From CAIWHR01 sp963734575 (GTDB taxonomy: Bacteria > Pseudomonadota > Gammaproteobacteria > Burkholderiales > Casimicrobiaceae), in NCBI GenBank assembly GCA_963734575.1, contig CAVTHT010000013.1:1-64000 (forward strand): DNA of 64,000 nucleotides. Direction: 5' to 3'. Of the stretch, positions 27,001-35,100 are shown piece after piece. The notes under the pieces were generated by a model. That model was not told the DNA's origin, made no database searches, and was given only the letters and a program-made list of their open reading frames with translations. How positions within the stretch are numbered: position 1 is the first letter of the stretch; every line of letters starts with the position of its first letter. Both the position numbers and the translations under genes were made by a program.

Positions 27001-27423
27001 TCATCGCGATCTGCCGCTGGACGGGCCCTTTACCGTCCTTTTCGGACACTGAACGCGGGGGCGCGTAACACGCTGTCCGCCGGCTTCGTTGGCTTGGGGC
27101 TTCTCGGCCTTCAGTTCCCGGAGTGATTTGCGCACGTGTCGCTTGATACACGCGCACTCTTCGATGTTCGCGAGATCGCGTTCGGTGAGCGGCCGGTGAA
27201 GTTCCAACACTTCGATCCGCGGGCCGCCGTTGCGCCTGAGCCACTCGTACTTAGGTTCGAACTGGTACGCCTCGAGCATCAAGTTGACCATCATCCATTG
27301 CACCGCCCAATCATGGTTGTTTGGGGCCTGCGCCAACTCGTCCCGAAGGCGCGTGAAATGGCCGAGCATTTCCTCCGGTGCCATTAACACTGCCTTCTCG
27401 TAGTCCATGTATTCGCCCGTCAA
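27001..27423 (-). CDS. Small uncharacterised protein, paralogue of the next gene
   Basis: 140 residues. The core MLGHFTRLRDELAQ, then WAVQWMMVNLMLEAY, LELHRPLTERDLANIEE and IKRHVRKSLRELKA parallels the upstream gene (NHFVGLRDELLEQ, WVVRRRLANTILKL, FTDEDLHNIWAAA, EIRKHLSGLRQA). The C-terminal 35 residues are polar and basic. Start TTG 27423 overlaps the stop of its partner; ATG 27408 is the alternative. Probably translated from the same transcript. Confidence 0.55.
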   Translation of the reverse strand: MTGEYMDYEKAVLMAPEEMLGHFTRLRDELAQAPNNHDWAVQWMMVNLMLEAYQFEPKYEWLRRNGGPRIEVLELHRPLTERDLANIEECACIKRHVRKSLRELKAEKPQANEAGGQRVTRPRVQCPKRTVKGPSSGRSR

Positions 27424-27806
27424 TTGAGCGGCAGTCTTATGCGGAGAAACCGTTTGGCACCGGTCCGGCTGCGTACGCGGTTTGACGGCGGCGCTGGCGC
27501 CCGTCCGATGACACGTGTTTCGGCCTGGCGTAATCCACTCAGGTGCTTGCGGATTTCACCATTCACCGCAGCAGCTGCCCAGATGTTGTGAAGATCTTCG
27601 TCGGTGAACGGCTGGGCATCTTCGAAGAATGCGATCCCGGACACCTTGCCTCGTGCGCACAGTCTTGCGTACAGAACCTGAGCACGACACAGCTTAAGAA
27701 TGGTGTTTGCAAGCCGGCGTCGCACAACCCAGCTGGGGCTCTGGCCTTGCTCTAGCAACTCGTCCCGGAGCCCGACGAAGTGATTTAGCAGTGCCTTGGC
27801 CGTCAT
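27420..27806 (-). CDS. Small uncharacterised protein, paralogue of the preceding gene
   Basis: About 128 residues from ATG 27806, chosen because GGAGG lies 6 bases upstream; the frame is open to 27884. Same helical plan as its neighbour (see 27001-27423). The C-terminus is strongly basic (SRTGAKRFLRIR). The pair looks like a tandem duplication. A helical bundle with a basic tail suggests nucleic-acid binding, but that is inference. Confidence 0.55.
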   Translation of the reverse strand: MTAKALLNHFVGLRDELLEQGQSPSWVVRRRLANTILKLCRAQVLYARLCARGKVSGIAFFEDAQPFTDEDLHNIWAAAAVNGEIRKHLSGLRQAETRVIGRAPAPPSNRVRSRTGAKRFLRIRLPLN

Positions 27807-27849
27807 CAGAACCTCCACTTTCAGAACGAGCGCACCTGACCAGTAGTAA

Positions 27850-27933
27850 GCAGTGGGTACAGCAGTCCCATCGTGCCCGTCCACGTCCTGTGGCCGGGCA
27901 TTCTTTTTTTTATCGTCCGTCGAAAGGAGTGCA
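27850..27933 (+). promoter_or_regulatory. Leader module 3: hairpin, T-run, Shine-Dalgarno
   Basis: TGCCCG (27874-27879) pairs with CGGGCA (27895-27900), with inner CCAC/GTGG. A run of T residues (27901-27911) follows, then CGAAAGGAG and ATG 27934. ACAGCAG.CCCATCG.GCCCG.TCCA in this region matches leader 1. The genes just upstream are on the other strand, so a plain terminator role for a plus-strand operon is less likely here. Confidence 0.6.
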
Positions 27934-27965
27934 CATGAACGTCACGAACGAAGTTCTATCACGTC

Positions 27966-28412
27966 TTGAAAGAACGCGGCAACGCGACCCGGAGACGCAC
28001 CGTGCTCGTCCTTCGTGATCCGCGGGACGCCGCTGACATAGAAGACGAGCAACTGCGTCGACTGGTGGACCTGCGATTCGCGCAGGTCTGCGCCGGCGAG
28101 CCGTACGACGCCGAGCGCCACGGCTACGCGGTCGTTGTCGAGCCCGGCGACGAAATCGAAGCGATCGAGGAGGCGGTCGGGTTCCCCGTACTGAGCAACG
28201 CGTTCGGCGACGCGCGCTACGGCGATCTGGCCTTCACTCCCGCGGCCGAGGTCATCGAGGACCACGGCTTCTGCTACGAGCTGGTGTACGTGCTCAGCGA
28301 TGACGGCGCGGGGGTCGAGCTCTTCGTTGCCAAGCAGGACGAGGTCGCCCCGGAACTCGTAGCGATGTGCGCGGAGTTCGCCGTACCTGCTGCTCATCCA
28401 GCGCGGGAGTAG
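27966..28412 (+). CDS. Uncharacterised small protein, probably frameshifted near its start
   Basis: 148 residues from TTG 27966, which has no ribosome site. The well-placed ATG 27934 (after AAAGGAG) reads MNVTNEVLSRLERTRQRD and stops at 28018. Deleting one T near 27965 would join MNVTNEVLSRL to KERGNATRRRTVLVLRDPRD in this frame, giving about 158 residues. The C-terminal half (YELVYVLSDDGAGVELFV) reads as beta strands. It is a protein of the type carried by integrative elements; function unknown. Confidence 0.5.
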   Translation: MKERGNATRRRTVLVLRDPRDAADIEDEQLRRLVDLRFAQVCAGEPYDAERHGYAVVVEPGDEIEAIEEAVGFPVLSNAFGDARYGDLAFTPAAEVIEDHGFCYELVYVLSDDGAGVELFVAKQDEVAPELVAMCAEFAVPAAHPARE

Positions 28413-28460
28413 CTGAAGCAGGCGCCGTTCGACTGCGCTTTTTCCCTCGTTTCATTCCCA

Positions 28461-28529
28461 ATGCGCGTCACGGCGTCGGCTCCACAGGCCGTCGCCCTGG
28501 CGCGTTCTTCTTTTAATCGAGAGGTGTCC
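28461..28529 (+). promoter_or_regulatory. Leader module 4: long hairpin, T-rich run, Shine-Dalgarno
   Basis: Segments GCGCG...GGCG..CGGC pair with GCCG..CGCC...CGCG between about 28463 and 28512. TTCTTCTTTTAAT follows, then AGAGG and ATG 28530. Another, weaker T-rich terminator-like run lies at 28425-28450 after the preceding gene. Confidence 0.5.
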
Positions 28530-28889
28530 ATGTACGAAGTCGTGGAACAGTTGATTCAACGTCTCGACCCCGACATGCGCGAGCTGTTCGAGGAGAGAGC
28601 TGGTATCGCTGAGTTCGAGGACGGCCTGCACCGAGACGAGGCCGAGAGCTATGCGCTCCTTGACCTGATGAGGAACCACCCCGGCGCACTCGTCGGCGTC
28701 GTGGTCCTGCAGGTCCAGGTCGGAGACGACCTCGCCTGGCTGGTAACGAGCGACCGCGAGGGGTCGCGCAGGGTCGCGGAGTTCTGCGGCCGGGCCGCCC
28801 GGTACGTCGATCTGGGCGACGTTATTCGCGAGCGTTTCGGCGGGGCGGCGAAGCTCGTCGAGTGGCCGCCCGGAGCTCCCGTAGCGTAG
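28530..28889 (+). CDS. Small uncharacterised protein, paralogue of the next gene
   Basis: 119 residues from ATG 28530 behind GAGAGG. Pattern: LIQRLD, then an acidic helix, YALLDLMRNHPGALVGVVVL, GDDLAWLVTSDREGSR. The next gene has LTERLD, WVALLEALKEHPEVLTGV, GGEMQWLLCTDVTDAR in the same order, so the two are paralogues. No catalytic motif. Acidic overall. Confidence 0.55.
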   Translation: MYEVVEQLIQRLDPDMRELFEERAGIAEFEDGLHRDEAESYALLDLMRNHPGALVGVVVLQVQVGDDLAWLVTSDREGSRRVAEFCGRAARYVDLGDVIRERFGGAAKLVEWPPGAPVA

Positions 28890-28948
28890 GCAGTCCAGCA
28901 ACACGCAAGCTGACCATCCACCACACCCAACGCAACAGGAGGACGCAC

Positions 28949-29293
28949 ATGCAACAGCTCGCACTCAATCTCACGGAGCGGCTCGACGTCCGTGCGCAGC
29001 AGGAAGTGGCAAGCCGGGCTGAGGCGCTCGAACTCGATGAGGGCTGCAGCGCGCATCACGCCCGGTGGGTCGCTCTGCTCGAGGCATTGAAAGAGCACCC
29101 GGAGGTGCTCACCGGCGTCAGCGCAGTGGTCGTCGAGAAGGGCGGCGAGATGCAGTGGTTGTTGTGCACCGACGTAACCGACGCACGAGCCGCTATTCAG
29201 GCCCAAGGGGGTCGCGAGATCGGGTCGCGTGGGTGCCTGCGAAAGCTCTCGCGCGCTCTGCTCAGGGACGCGAGGTTCCTCGCACCGATCTGA
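28949..29293 (+). CDS. Small uncharacterised protein, paralogue of the preceding gene
   Basis: 114 residues from ATG 28949 after AGGAGGA. Shares the ordered motifs listed for 28530-28889. The C-terminus is more basic (RKLSRALLRDARF). Spacing to the preceding gene is about 60 bases and no hairpin lies between them, so both may share one transcript. Confidence 0.55.
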   Translation: MQQLALNLTERLDVRAQQEVASRAEALELDEGCSAHHARWVALLEALKEHPEVLTGVSAVVVEKGGEMQWLLCTDVTDARAAIQAQGGREIGSRGCLRKLSRALLRDARFLAPI

Positions 29294-29346
29294 GTGGACA
29301 CGCAGTTGCGCCGGATGCCTATCAACAAATGACAAGGAGACCAGCC

Positions 29347-30006
29347 ATGAGCAACGAAGACGCAAACACCGCGATACAGGAGCAGCCCGCACCGAACGTC
29401 GTGAAAGCAGCGAAAGCACTTTCGGTTTCTGGCCGGTCGTCGATCAGCTACGAAGTTGCTGCGGGTTCCGACTCCGAGATCTTCCTTCGTATCACGGGAA
29501 ATACCGGCAACGGGGCCTACAGCAAGGAGTGGGCTTCGCTGCGACGCGTGAGGGCGCTGCTGGCAACGGTGCCGCCCGGAGAGATCACCTCGTTCGCGCT
29601 GCGCGAGGTGAACAAGTCTGCGAACAACGCGAGTTTCCTGCTCTCGGTGCTGCAGGCGGAGGGGCTGTTGCGCCCGTCCACGAAGAAGCGGCGGTGTCAC
29701 CAACTGGTCGATGAGCCGACATTCGACGCCGCCATCGCCGCGTGGCTCGCTGCTGGAGAGAGAGGCGTGGCGTTGAACGATGGCAAGAAGGGCGGCCAGA
29801 AGTCCAAGCGCGCAGCACAGCAAACGCGACGCAGTGACACCGAGCACGCCGCGCCGCCCGAAGCACCGGAACAACAGGCGGCCGATGCAGGAGAAGGTGG
29901 AGCGCTGGTCTCGATGGAGAGCATCCCGTCGTTCACCGCTATGGCCGCACCGGAAGTACCGGTCAAGCCTGCGCCGCGCAAGTCGAAGTCCAAGAAGCCG
30001 TCCTGA
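29347..30006 (+). CDS. Element-borne protein with basic low-complexity tail
   Basis: 219 residues from ATG 29347 behind AAGGAG. Residues about 25-125 look globular (SSISYEVAAGSDSEIFLRI, EWASLRRVRALLATVP, SASFLLSVLQAEGLL) with a pattern like a winged helix (FALREVNKSANNASFLLSVLQAEGLLRPS). Residues 140-219 are Lys/Ala/Pro-rich and end in KSKSKKPS. A DNA-binding accessory protein is plausible. No named family recognised. Confidence 0.55.
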   Translation: MSNEDANTAIQEQPAPNVVKAAKALSVSGRSSISYEVAAGSDSEIFLRITGNTGNGAYSKEWASLRRVRALLATVPPGEITSFALREVNKSANNASFLLSVLQAEGLLRPSTKKRRCHQLVDEPTFDAAIAAWLAAGERGVALNDGKKGGQKSKRAAQQTRRSDTEHAAPPEAPEQQAADAGEGGALVSMESIPSFTAMAAPEVPVKPAPRKSKSKKPS

Positions 30007-30152
30007 ACCGTGGCGGACGTCCCTCGGATTCCCTTTCCGGCGGTCGTCCGTACTAAGTCCAAGAAAACACAGCGCAGCGGCAGCGCGCGGTCGCGATACC
30101 GAGCGCATGCCGACCTACCCAGAAAACCTTTGACTTCAACGTAAGGAGGTCC

Positions 30153-30383
30153 GTGTCGATCTTGCTGCCCGCAACCGTCGCACTCGTCGTAGCAGTTCCG
30201 TTTTGCCTAGCGTTCAGCGAGACGCGGTCCATCGGTGTCGTCGGCGCCGTGGTGCTCGCATTTCTCCATCCGCTGGTCGCGATTGCCGCGCTCTTCACGA
30301 GCGCGGTGGGCGCGATCGTTCTCTACCAACGCAAGAGGAGCTCGTCGAATGCTCAACCAGATCCACATCCGCGAAGCGATTGA
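30153..30383 (+). CDS. Small membrane protein (76 residues)
   Basis: GTG 30153 sits after AAGGAGG. Two hydrophobic helices (LLPATVALVVAVPFCLAF and GVVGAVVLAFLHPLVAIAAL...) and a basic C-terminus are visible. The 3' end overlaps the next small gene. Role unknown. Confidence 0.45.
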   Translation: MSILLPATVALVVAVPFCLAFSETRSIGVVGAVVLAFLHPLVAIAALFTSAVGAIVLYQRKRSSSNAQPDPHPRSD

Positions 30384-30474
30384 AGCCGTCGCAAGCATGG
30401 ACGTACGCGACATCTTGTTCGGGCCCGCAGTCATCGCCCAGGCCGAGGTGATCGCGGCGCGCCTTCGAGAGTAA
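30349..30474 (+). CDS. Small protein (41 residues)
   Basis: ATG 30349 follows AAGAGGAGCTCG and overlaps the end of the preceding gene in another frame. The product (MLNQIHIREAIEAVASMDVR, then DILFGPAVIAQAEV) is a plausible pair of amphipathic helices. No family recognised. Confidence 0.4.
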   Translation: MLNQIHIREAIEAVASMDVRDILFGPAVIAQAEVIAARLRE

Positions 30475-30521
30475 TCGCGCAGCGGGATGTTGCCGCGGAT
30501 CGATAGGTGGGCGGGGGGTGG

Positions 30522-31415
30522 TTACACGCGAAAGTCCCTCCCCTCCCTCCCTTGGGCCGTGCCCGCGATGACCGGCCCGATGTCGTCCATCGTCAGGCGC
30601 TGCATGAGCGCGGCCAAGCGCTCCCGGGCAGCCGGCCTGCGGGGACAGTTGAAGCGGAAGCACGCCTCGACGACGTACAGGTGGAAGTACTCCACGGGAA
30701 CCCGACCGAACCGATCGAGGCGGTTGTAGAAGTACCCCCAAAAATCATCGACGTGCTTGACTGCGCGGCGCAGCCTGCGGGGGTGCCGTTCCCGAGGAAG
30801 GATGACCCGATCGCGACTCACTTCCAGCGAAACGTAGGCATGGTCCTCGTCAAGGCGGTGCAGGGGGAGGGAGGGGGCGGCATCGCGCCATCTTCGCTCG
30901 TCGGGGCCTGACACGACTGGCCGCACGGTGACCTTGCCTCGGACGACGGCGACATGCGACACCACCACACCCTGCGGCTCGGTATGTACGAGTTCGCGTG
31001 GCGCACTGCTCACGGCCGCTCGCGCTGGCGCCTGGAGTATGGGAAACGGGCGCAGAAGCCCCTGGTCGTGGGCGCAACACGCGCGAACCACACGGGCGAA
31101 TTGCTCCCTTGTGTTCGCGCTGGCAATGTCGCGCAACTGCTCGGCGTTGCTGGGCTCTCCATCCACCACCATATCCAGCAGCCGCTCCCTGTCGGCGGCA
31201 GCTAGGCGCGAGTTGTCCCACAGCGACTTCGGGGCGCCCGCAGCAAACCGCTTGCCGCAGGCGCGGCACTTTAGCCTGCCATCCGCCAAGCGGTAGGGAT
31301 CTTCGTCGCATTTAGGGCAGCGTGGCACAGCGTCGAGTTTAGTCCAATCTGCTTGGGAACGGCGGCGCGATTCCTTCGTGTGCTCAGTACGTTGGACCCC
31401 GTTGGTTTCACCCAT
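30522..31415 (-). CDS. Zinc-ribbon protein with IS1595-transposase-like C-terminus
   Basis: 297 residues. An N-terminal zinc ribbon is clear (CPKC ... LKCRACGKRF, about 33-57). The C-terminal block VDDFWGYFYNRLDRFG followed by FHLYVVEACFRFN resembles the end of IS1595-type transposases. The middle does not show a convincing DDE triad, so this may be a domesticated or decayed relative. Divergent from the VapE gene with about 50 bases between starts. No inverted repeats were found around it. Confidence 0.5.
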   Translation of the reverse strand: MGETNGVQRTEHTKESRRRSQADWTKLDAVPRCPKCDEDPYRLADGRLKCRACGKRFAAGAPKSLWDNSRLAAADRERLLDMVVDGEPSNAEQLRDIASANTREQFARVVRACCAHDQGLLRPFPILQAPARAAVSSAPRELVHTEPQGVVVSHVAVVRGKVTVRPVVSGPDERRWRDAAPSLPLHRLDEDHAYVSLEVSRDRVILPRERHPRRLRRAVKHVDDFWGYFYNRLDRFGRVPVEYFHLYVVEACFRFNCPRRPAARERLAALMQRLTMDDIGPVIAGTAQGREGRDFRV

Positions 31416-31467
31416 CGAAGATGGGCCGCGGCGCGCGTGCCTCGCGGTAACCCAACGAAACTGCCCA

Positions 31468-32883
31468 ATGAAAGACCACCACGAGCCCGCATCCGGCCAC
31501 CTGCGCCGAGGAGAGCCAGGATGCCCAGACGTACAACATCAATCGACTGCTGGCGAGCCAACCTCGACCGGCGAGCCCGGCCACGCCTGGCCCACGCAAG
31601 GGGGTGGGGCGGACAGGAGGAGCGCCGGTCCTGGCGCGTCGGCCAGTTCGGACAAGCCATCTGCCCTGCGGCCCGAATCGTTCCCGGACCCGCCACGTTC
31701 CGGCAGCCTCACCGTTCCCACCACGATCCCGAACGTGGCACACCTGCTCTCTGCCTACAACATCGGCGTGCACTACGACGTCATCAAGAAGCGGCTCGTC
31801 ATCTGGCTGCCGAAGTACGTCGGAACGCCAGACAACAGGCAGGAGTCGACGCTGCGCTATGTCGAGAGCCTCGCGGCTCTCAACCGCATGGCGACAGGGT
31901 CGCTATTCGGGTTCGTCCACGCGATCGGCGACGCGAACCCGATCAACCCCGTCCTCGCCTGGATCGCGGCGTCCCCTTGGGACGGTGTCGACCGCCTGCC
32001 GGACATCTACGCCACGCTGACCTGCACCAGCGACTACCCGAACGAGCTCAAAGAGGTGCTCGTCCACCGCTGGCTGCTGAGTGCCGTCGCTGCTGCTGTC
32101 GTTCCGAACTTCTCGTGCCGCGGCGTGCTGACCTTCCAGGGGCGCCAAGGACTGGGGAAGACGCGGTGGTTCGAGTCGCTCGTACCCGACCCGGTGCTCC
32201 GCGCTGAACTGATCCGGACCGGGCACCACCTGGACCCCAGGAGCAAGGACGACGTGCTCGGGGCAATCACGCACTGGGTGGTCGAGCTCGGCGAGTTGGA
32301 CTCGACGCTGCGGAAGGACGTCGCGGCGCTGAAAGCGTTCCTCTCAAACAATCAGGACAAGGTGCGCCGTCCGTACGGCAGAGCGGAATCGGAGTACCCG
32401 CGCCGAACGGTGTTCGCAGCATCGGTGAACGAGCACGACTTCCTGGTCGACAGCACCGGCAACGCACGGTTCTGGACGCTGCCCCTCGTCAAGATCGACT
32501 ACGAGCACGGAATCGACATGCAGCAGGTGTTCGCGCAACTGCACACCGAAATCCGAAGCGGCGAGTCGTGGCGCCTGCAGCCGGACGAGCAGGCGGCGCT
32601 CGACAAGGTCAATCTCGCCCATCGCACGGTCAGCGCCATCCGCGAGCGGGTCTGGTCCCTCCTGGATATTGACAAGCGTGACTCGGAGAGACTGCCGGCT
32701 CTCACTGCGTCCGACGTGTTGGGCCGACTTGGCTACAAGACGCCGACCAACCCGCAGTGCAAGGAGTGCGCGTCAGCGCTCCGGGAGTTCCTGGGAGAGC
32801 CGAAGAAGATTAACGGGTCGATGAAGTGGCGCGTGCCTATGCGCGACGGCCCGCTGACCATCGACGAGGACGAGCTGTACTGA
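31468..32883 (+). CDS. VapE-type P-loop protein (virulence-associated E family)
   Basis: 471 residues from ATG 31468; the frame is open to 31378. The first 80 residues are polar and probably disordered. Then come AWIAASPWDGVDRLPDI, the Walker A GRQGLGKTRW (Lys about 231), HWVVELGELD as Walker B, VFAASVNEHDFLVDSTGNAR and FWTLPL, the standard order of VapE proteins. These replace phage-type primase/helicases in satellites and integrative islands and probably drive element replication. A C-terminal winged-helix-like tail ends the protein. The integrase gene follows 0.8 kb downstream. Confidence 0.88.
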   Translation: MKDHHEPASGHLRRGEPGCPDVQHQSTAGEPTSTGEPGHAWPTQGGGADRRSAGPGASASSDKPSALRPESFPDPPRSGSLTVPTTIPNVAHLLSAYNIGVHYDVIKKRLVIWLPKYVGTPDNRQESTLRYVESLAALNRMATGSLFGFVHAIGDANPINPVLAWIAASPWDGVDRLPDIYATLTCTSDYPNELKEVLVHRWLLSAVAAAVVPNFSCRGVLTFQGRQGLGKTRWFESLVPDPVLRAELIRTGHHLDPRSKDDVLGAITHWVVELGELDSTLRKDVAALKAFLSNNQDKVRRPYGRAESEYPRRTVFAASVNEHDFLVDSTGNARFWTLPLVKIDYEHGIDMQQVFAQLHTEIRSGESWRLQPDEQAALDKVNLAHRTVSAIRERVWSLLDIDKRDSERLPALTASDVLGRLGYKTPTNPQCKECASALREFLGEPKKINGSMKWRVPMRDGPLTIDEDELY

Positions 32884-33297
32884 CGGGGCACCGTGGGGTG
32901 TAAGTCACCCGCAGGGTCCTGCCTCCCCTGCAGCCCTGCAGGGCGGCGTTCCGCGCGTAGACAGATCATCGATCTACGCTCGGGTGGGGGGAGGGGTAGC
33001 AGTCGCCCAAAAGTCGACGGGGGCGAGGCGACCCCCTGGAGCGCAGCCGGTCGTTCGCAAGTTCGCCGAGCTGCTACCACCCCCCACCCCGGGCCGCGCT
33101 CGCGCCGGGGGCCGTCGCTTGCGAAACGGGGCTCCACGCGACACAGCAACCGGCGTGATACAGCCGCGCTTCTGGTTCCTTGCAACTGTCATCGCATCGC
33201 GCCACCGATCCGGGATGCGGTGAACTCTAGATCGGTATCCCAACCCGCGGCGGGCCGCATCGGCCTGCTCCGCATCTCTTCAAAGCACGAGGACGTA
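32884..33297. other. Structure-rich non-coding region between VapE and a small gene
   Basis: Contains a perfect 7-bp stem GCGTAGA/TCTACGC (32955-32979), a 20-bp near-perfect inverted repeat (32982-33002 GGGTGGGGGGAGGGGTAGCAG minus one base, against 33071-33090 CTGCTACCACCCCCCACCCC), and GGGGG/CCCCC arms at about 33020-33040. No convincing reading frame. Next to a replication-type gene, it is a candidate replication or transfer origin of the element. Confidence 0.5.
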
Positions 33298-33615
33298 ATG
33301 ATTTCCGAAACCGATGGTCAGCAATCTCCCAACAACGCCGCGAATGGGCGTATCTCGCTCGGCGCTGGATGCTCCGTGGCGCTGGAGTTCTTCCAGCAGC
33401 TGCTGCACTGGATTCTCTACCGCCTGACGGCGCTGGTGCTCGGCTGCACCTACACGGCCGAAGAACTCGCCGGGAAGGAGTTCTGGGACCTCCTGAGCAA
33501 CGCCGAGCGGCAACTGGCCGGCAAGTGCATCAAGCGCATGGTGGACAACGGTCTGCTGCCGCTGGTGCGCGTGCAGGGTGCGCACGAGTACCCGTACCTC
33601 TACCAGCCAATCTGA
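33298..33615 (+). CDS. Small uncharacterised protein (105 residues)
   Basis: ATG 33298. The C-terminal 60 residues (YTAEELAGKEFWDLLSNAER, KCIKRMVDNGLLPL) look like a winged-helix or HTH-type domain with small-molecule-free helices, similar in size to accessory regulators between replication and integrase genes. It ends 70 bases before the integrase. No family name recognised. Confidence 0.5.
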   Translation: MISETDGQQSPNNAANGRISLGAGCSVALEFFQQLLHWILYRLTALVLGCTYTAEELAGKEFWDLLSNAERQLAGKCIKRMVDNGLLPLVRVQGAHEYPYLYQPI

Positions 33616-33684
33616 ACGCGAGCGCGCGCGCCTACCCAAAGGTGCGTGCGATCTTCTTACGTTGTAACTGCAGAAGGATCCGCA

Positions 33685-34878
33685 ATGCCTGTTGTAAAAC
33701 TAACCCAGCAACTCATCAACAACGAACTCCGCTGCCCCGACGGAAAGGCACGCCTCGAGCTTGTCGACGATTACGCGCCAGCGCGCGGCCTCTACGTCCT
33801 CGTTTCTGCCGCATCTCCCGGGCAGGGCACGTACTTCCTGCGCTACAAGGACGCGAACGGGAAGACGTGCCACCAGAAGATCGCGCGCACCACGGACATC
33901 GACCTCGCCGAGGCGCGCAATCGGGCCAAGCGCCTGAAGTCCGAGATCGTGCTCGGCGCGGATCCGCGGGGCGAGGCGAGGGCGCAGAAGGAGGTGCCGA
34001 CGATGTCGGCGCTGTTCGAGCTTTACGCGGAGTATGCGGCCCCGAGAAAGCGCAGCTTCGCCCGGGACGAGGAGCTATACCGGCTGCGTATCAGGGACAA
34101 GTTCGGCGGTCGCCGACTGAACCAGATCTCGCGCCAGCAGATCCAGACGTTTCACACCGAGCTGCTGCAGACCGGGCTCGCGCCGGCGACCTGCGATCAC
34201 CACCTGAAGCTGCTGAAGCGGATGTTCAACCTCGCTATCGATTGGGGCATCCACACCGGAGCGAACCCGGTGGCGCGCGTCCCGCTCTTCAACCCGGCGA
34301 ACGGCGTGGAGCGCTACCTCAACGATGAGGAGTTGCAGCGCCTGGTCACAGTGCTGCGGACGGACTCGAACCGGCCGGTGTGCAGCATCGCGCTGTACCT
34401 GCTCGCGACGGGCGCCCGGCTCAACGAGGCTTTGAGCGCGAGGTGGGTAGACGTGGACCGCGCGAACCGGACGTGGACCGTGCCGGCGAAGAGTTCGAAG
34501 TCCGGCAAGGTGCGCCACATCCCGCTCAACGATAGCGCCCTCCACGTGCTGAGCGTAATCGGAACCCAGGGGAAGCACGCGCACGTGTTCGTGAACGAGG
34601 CCACACGCAACCCGTTCACGACGATTGCGAAGGTCTGGACGAGGCTGCGCAACGCGGCCGAATTACCCGGGTTGAGGTTGCACGACCTTCGCCACGGATA
34701 CGCATCGCTTCTTATTCAATCCGGCAGAACGCTTTACGAGGTGCAGAAGATTCTCGGCCACAGCAGCCCGAGCGTCACGCAGCGCTACGCTCACCTCGAC
34801 CGGCGGACATTGCAGAACGCCGCCAACGCAGCGTCGGAAAAGATCGAGGCTGCGGCGCAGAAGACCAAGGCCGCGTAG
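33685..34878 (+). CDS. Tyrosine-type site-specific integrase
   Basis: 397 residues from ATG 33685 (after GAAGGATC); the frame is open to 33646. An N-terminal arm-binding DUF4102-like domain (TYFLRYKDANGKTCHQKI) precedes a SAM-like core-binding domain (SALFELYAEYAAPRK...). The catalytic domain carries Arg245 (TGARLNEAL), His333-x-x-Arg336 (HDLRHGYAS), His359 (LGHSSPSVTQ) and Tyr368 (RYAHLD). All pentad residues seen are intact. It would integrate and excise the element; att sites were not identified next to it. Confidence 0.92.
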   Translation: MPVVKLTQQLINNELRCPDGKARLELVDDYAPARGLYVLVSAASPGQGTYFLRYKDANGKTCHQKIARTTDIDLAEARNRAKRLKSEIVLGADPRGEARAQKEVPTMSALFELYAEYAAPRKRSFARDEELYRLRIRDKFGGRRLNQISRQQIQTFHTELLQTGLAPATCDHHLKLLKRMFNLAIDWGIHTGANPVARVPLFNPANGVERYLNDEELQRLVTVLRTDSNRPVCSIALYLLATGARLNEALSARWVDVDRANRTWTVPAKSSKSGKVRHIPLNDSALHVLSVIGTQGKHAHVFVNEATRNPFTTIAKVWTRLRNAAELPGLRLHDLRHGYASLLIQSGRTLYEVQKILGHSSPSVTQRYAHLDRRTLQNAANAASEKIEAAAQKTKAA

Positions 34879-34894
34879 GCCGCGCGCACGGCGT

Positions 34895-34926
34895 CCCGGG
34901 CGGGTGCACGAAAGGGCCCGCCCGGG
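34895..34926. terminator. Perfect 10-bp hairpin after the integrase
   Basis: CCCGGGCGGG (34895-34904) and CCCGCCCGGG (34917-34926) are perfect complements around a 12-base loop, 17 bases after the integrase stop. No T-run follows, so it may be a factor-dependent terminator or a recombination/stability structure. Confidence 0.5.
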
Positions 34927-35100
34927 CCCAAGCTTCGGCCCAGGGGACGCGCTCGGGGCGCGGGCATGGCAACCCCCAACCACACAAAGTGCGGCGCCCA
35001 GGGGCTCAAGTTTCGGGCGCGGCGGCAGCACCTGGCGCGGGGCCCCTCGCCGCCGGCGTCTCGTCGACTCAACACGAACATCAAACAGGAGAACTACGAC

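Noticed and set aside
26911..27126. 71-residue plus-strand frame
   Set aside because: It overlaps a better-supported minus-strand gene with a paralogue next door, and its composition is Arg-rich.
34895..34926. attP core next to the integrase
   Set aside because: It is a perfect hairpin, but no matching direct repeat was found at the other margin of the element, so it is reported only as a hairpin.
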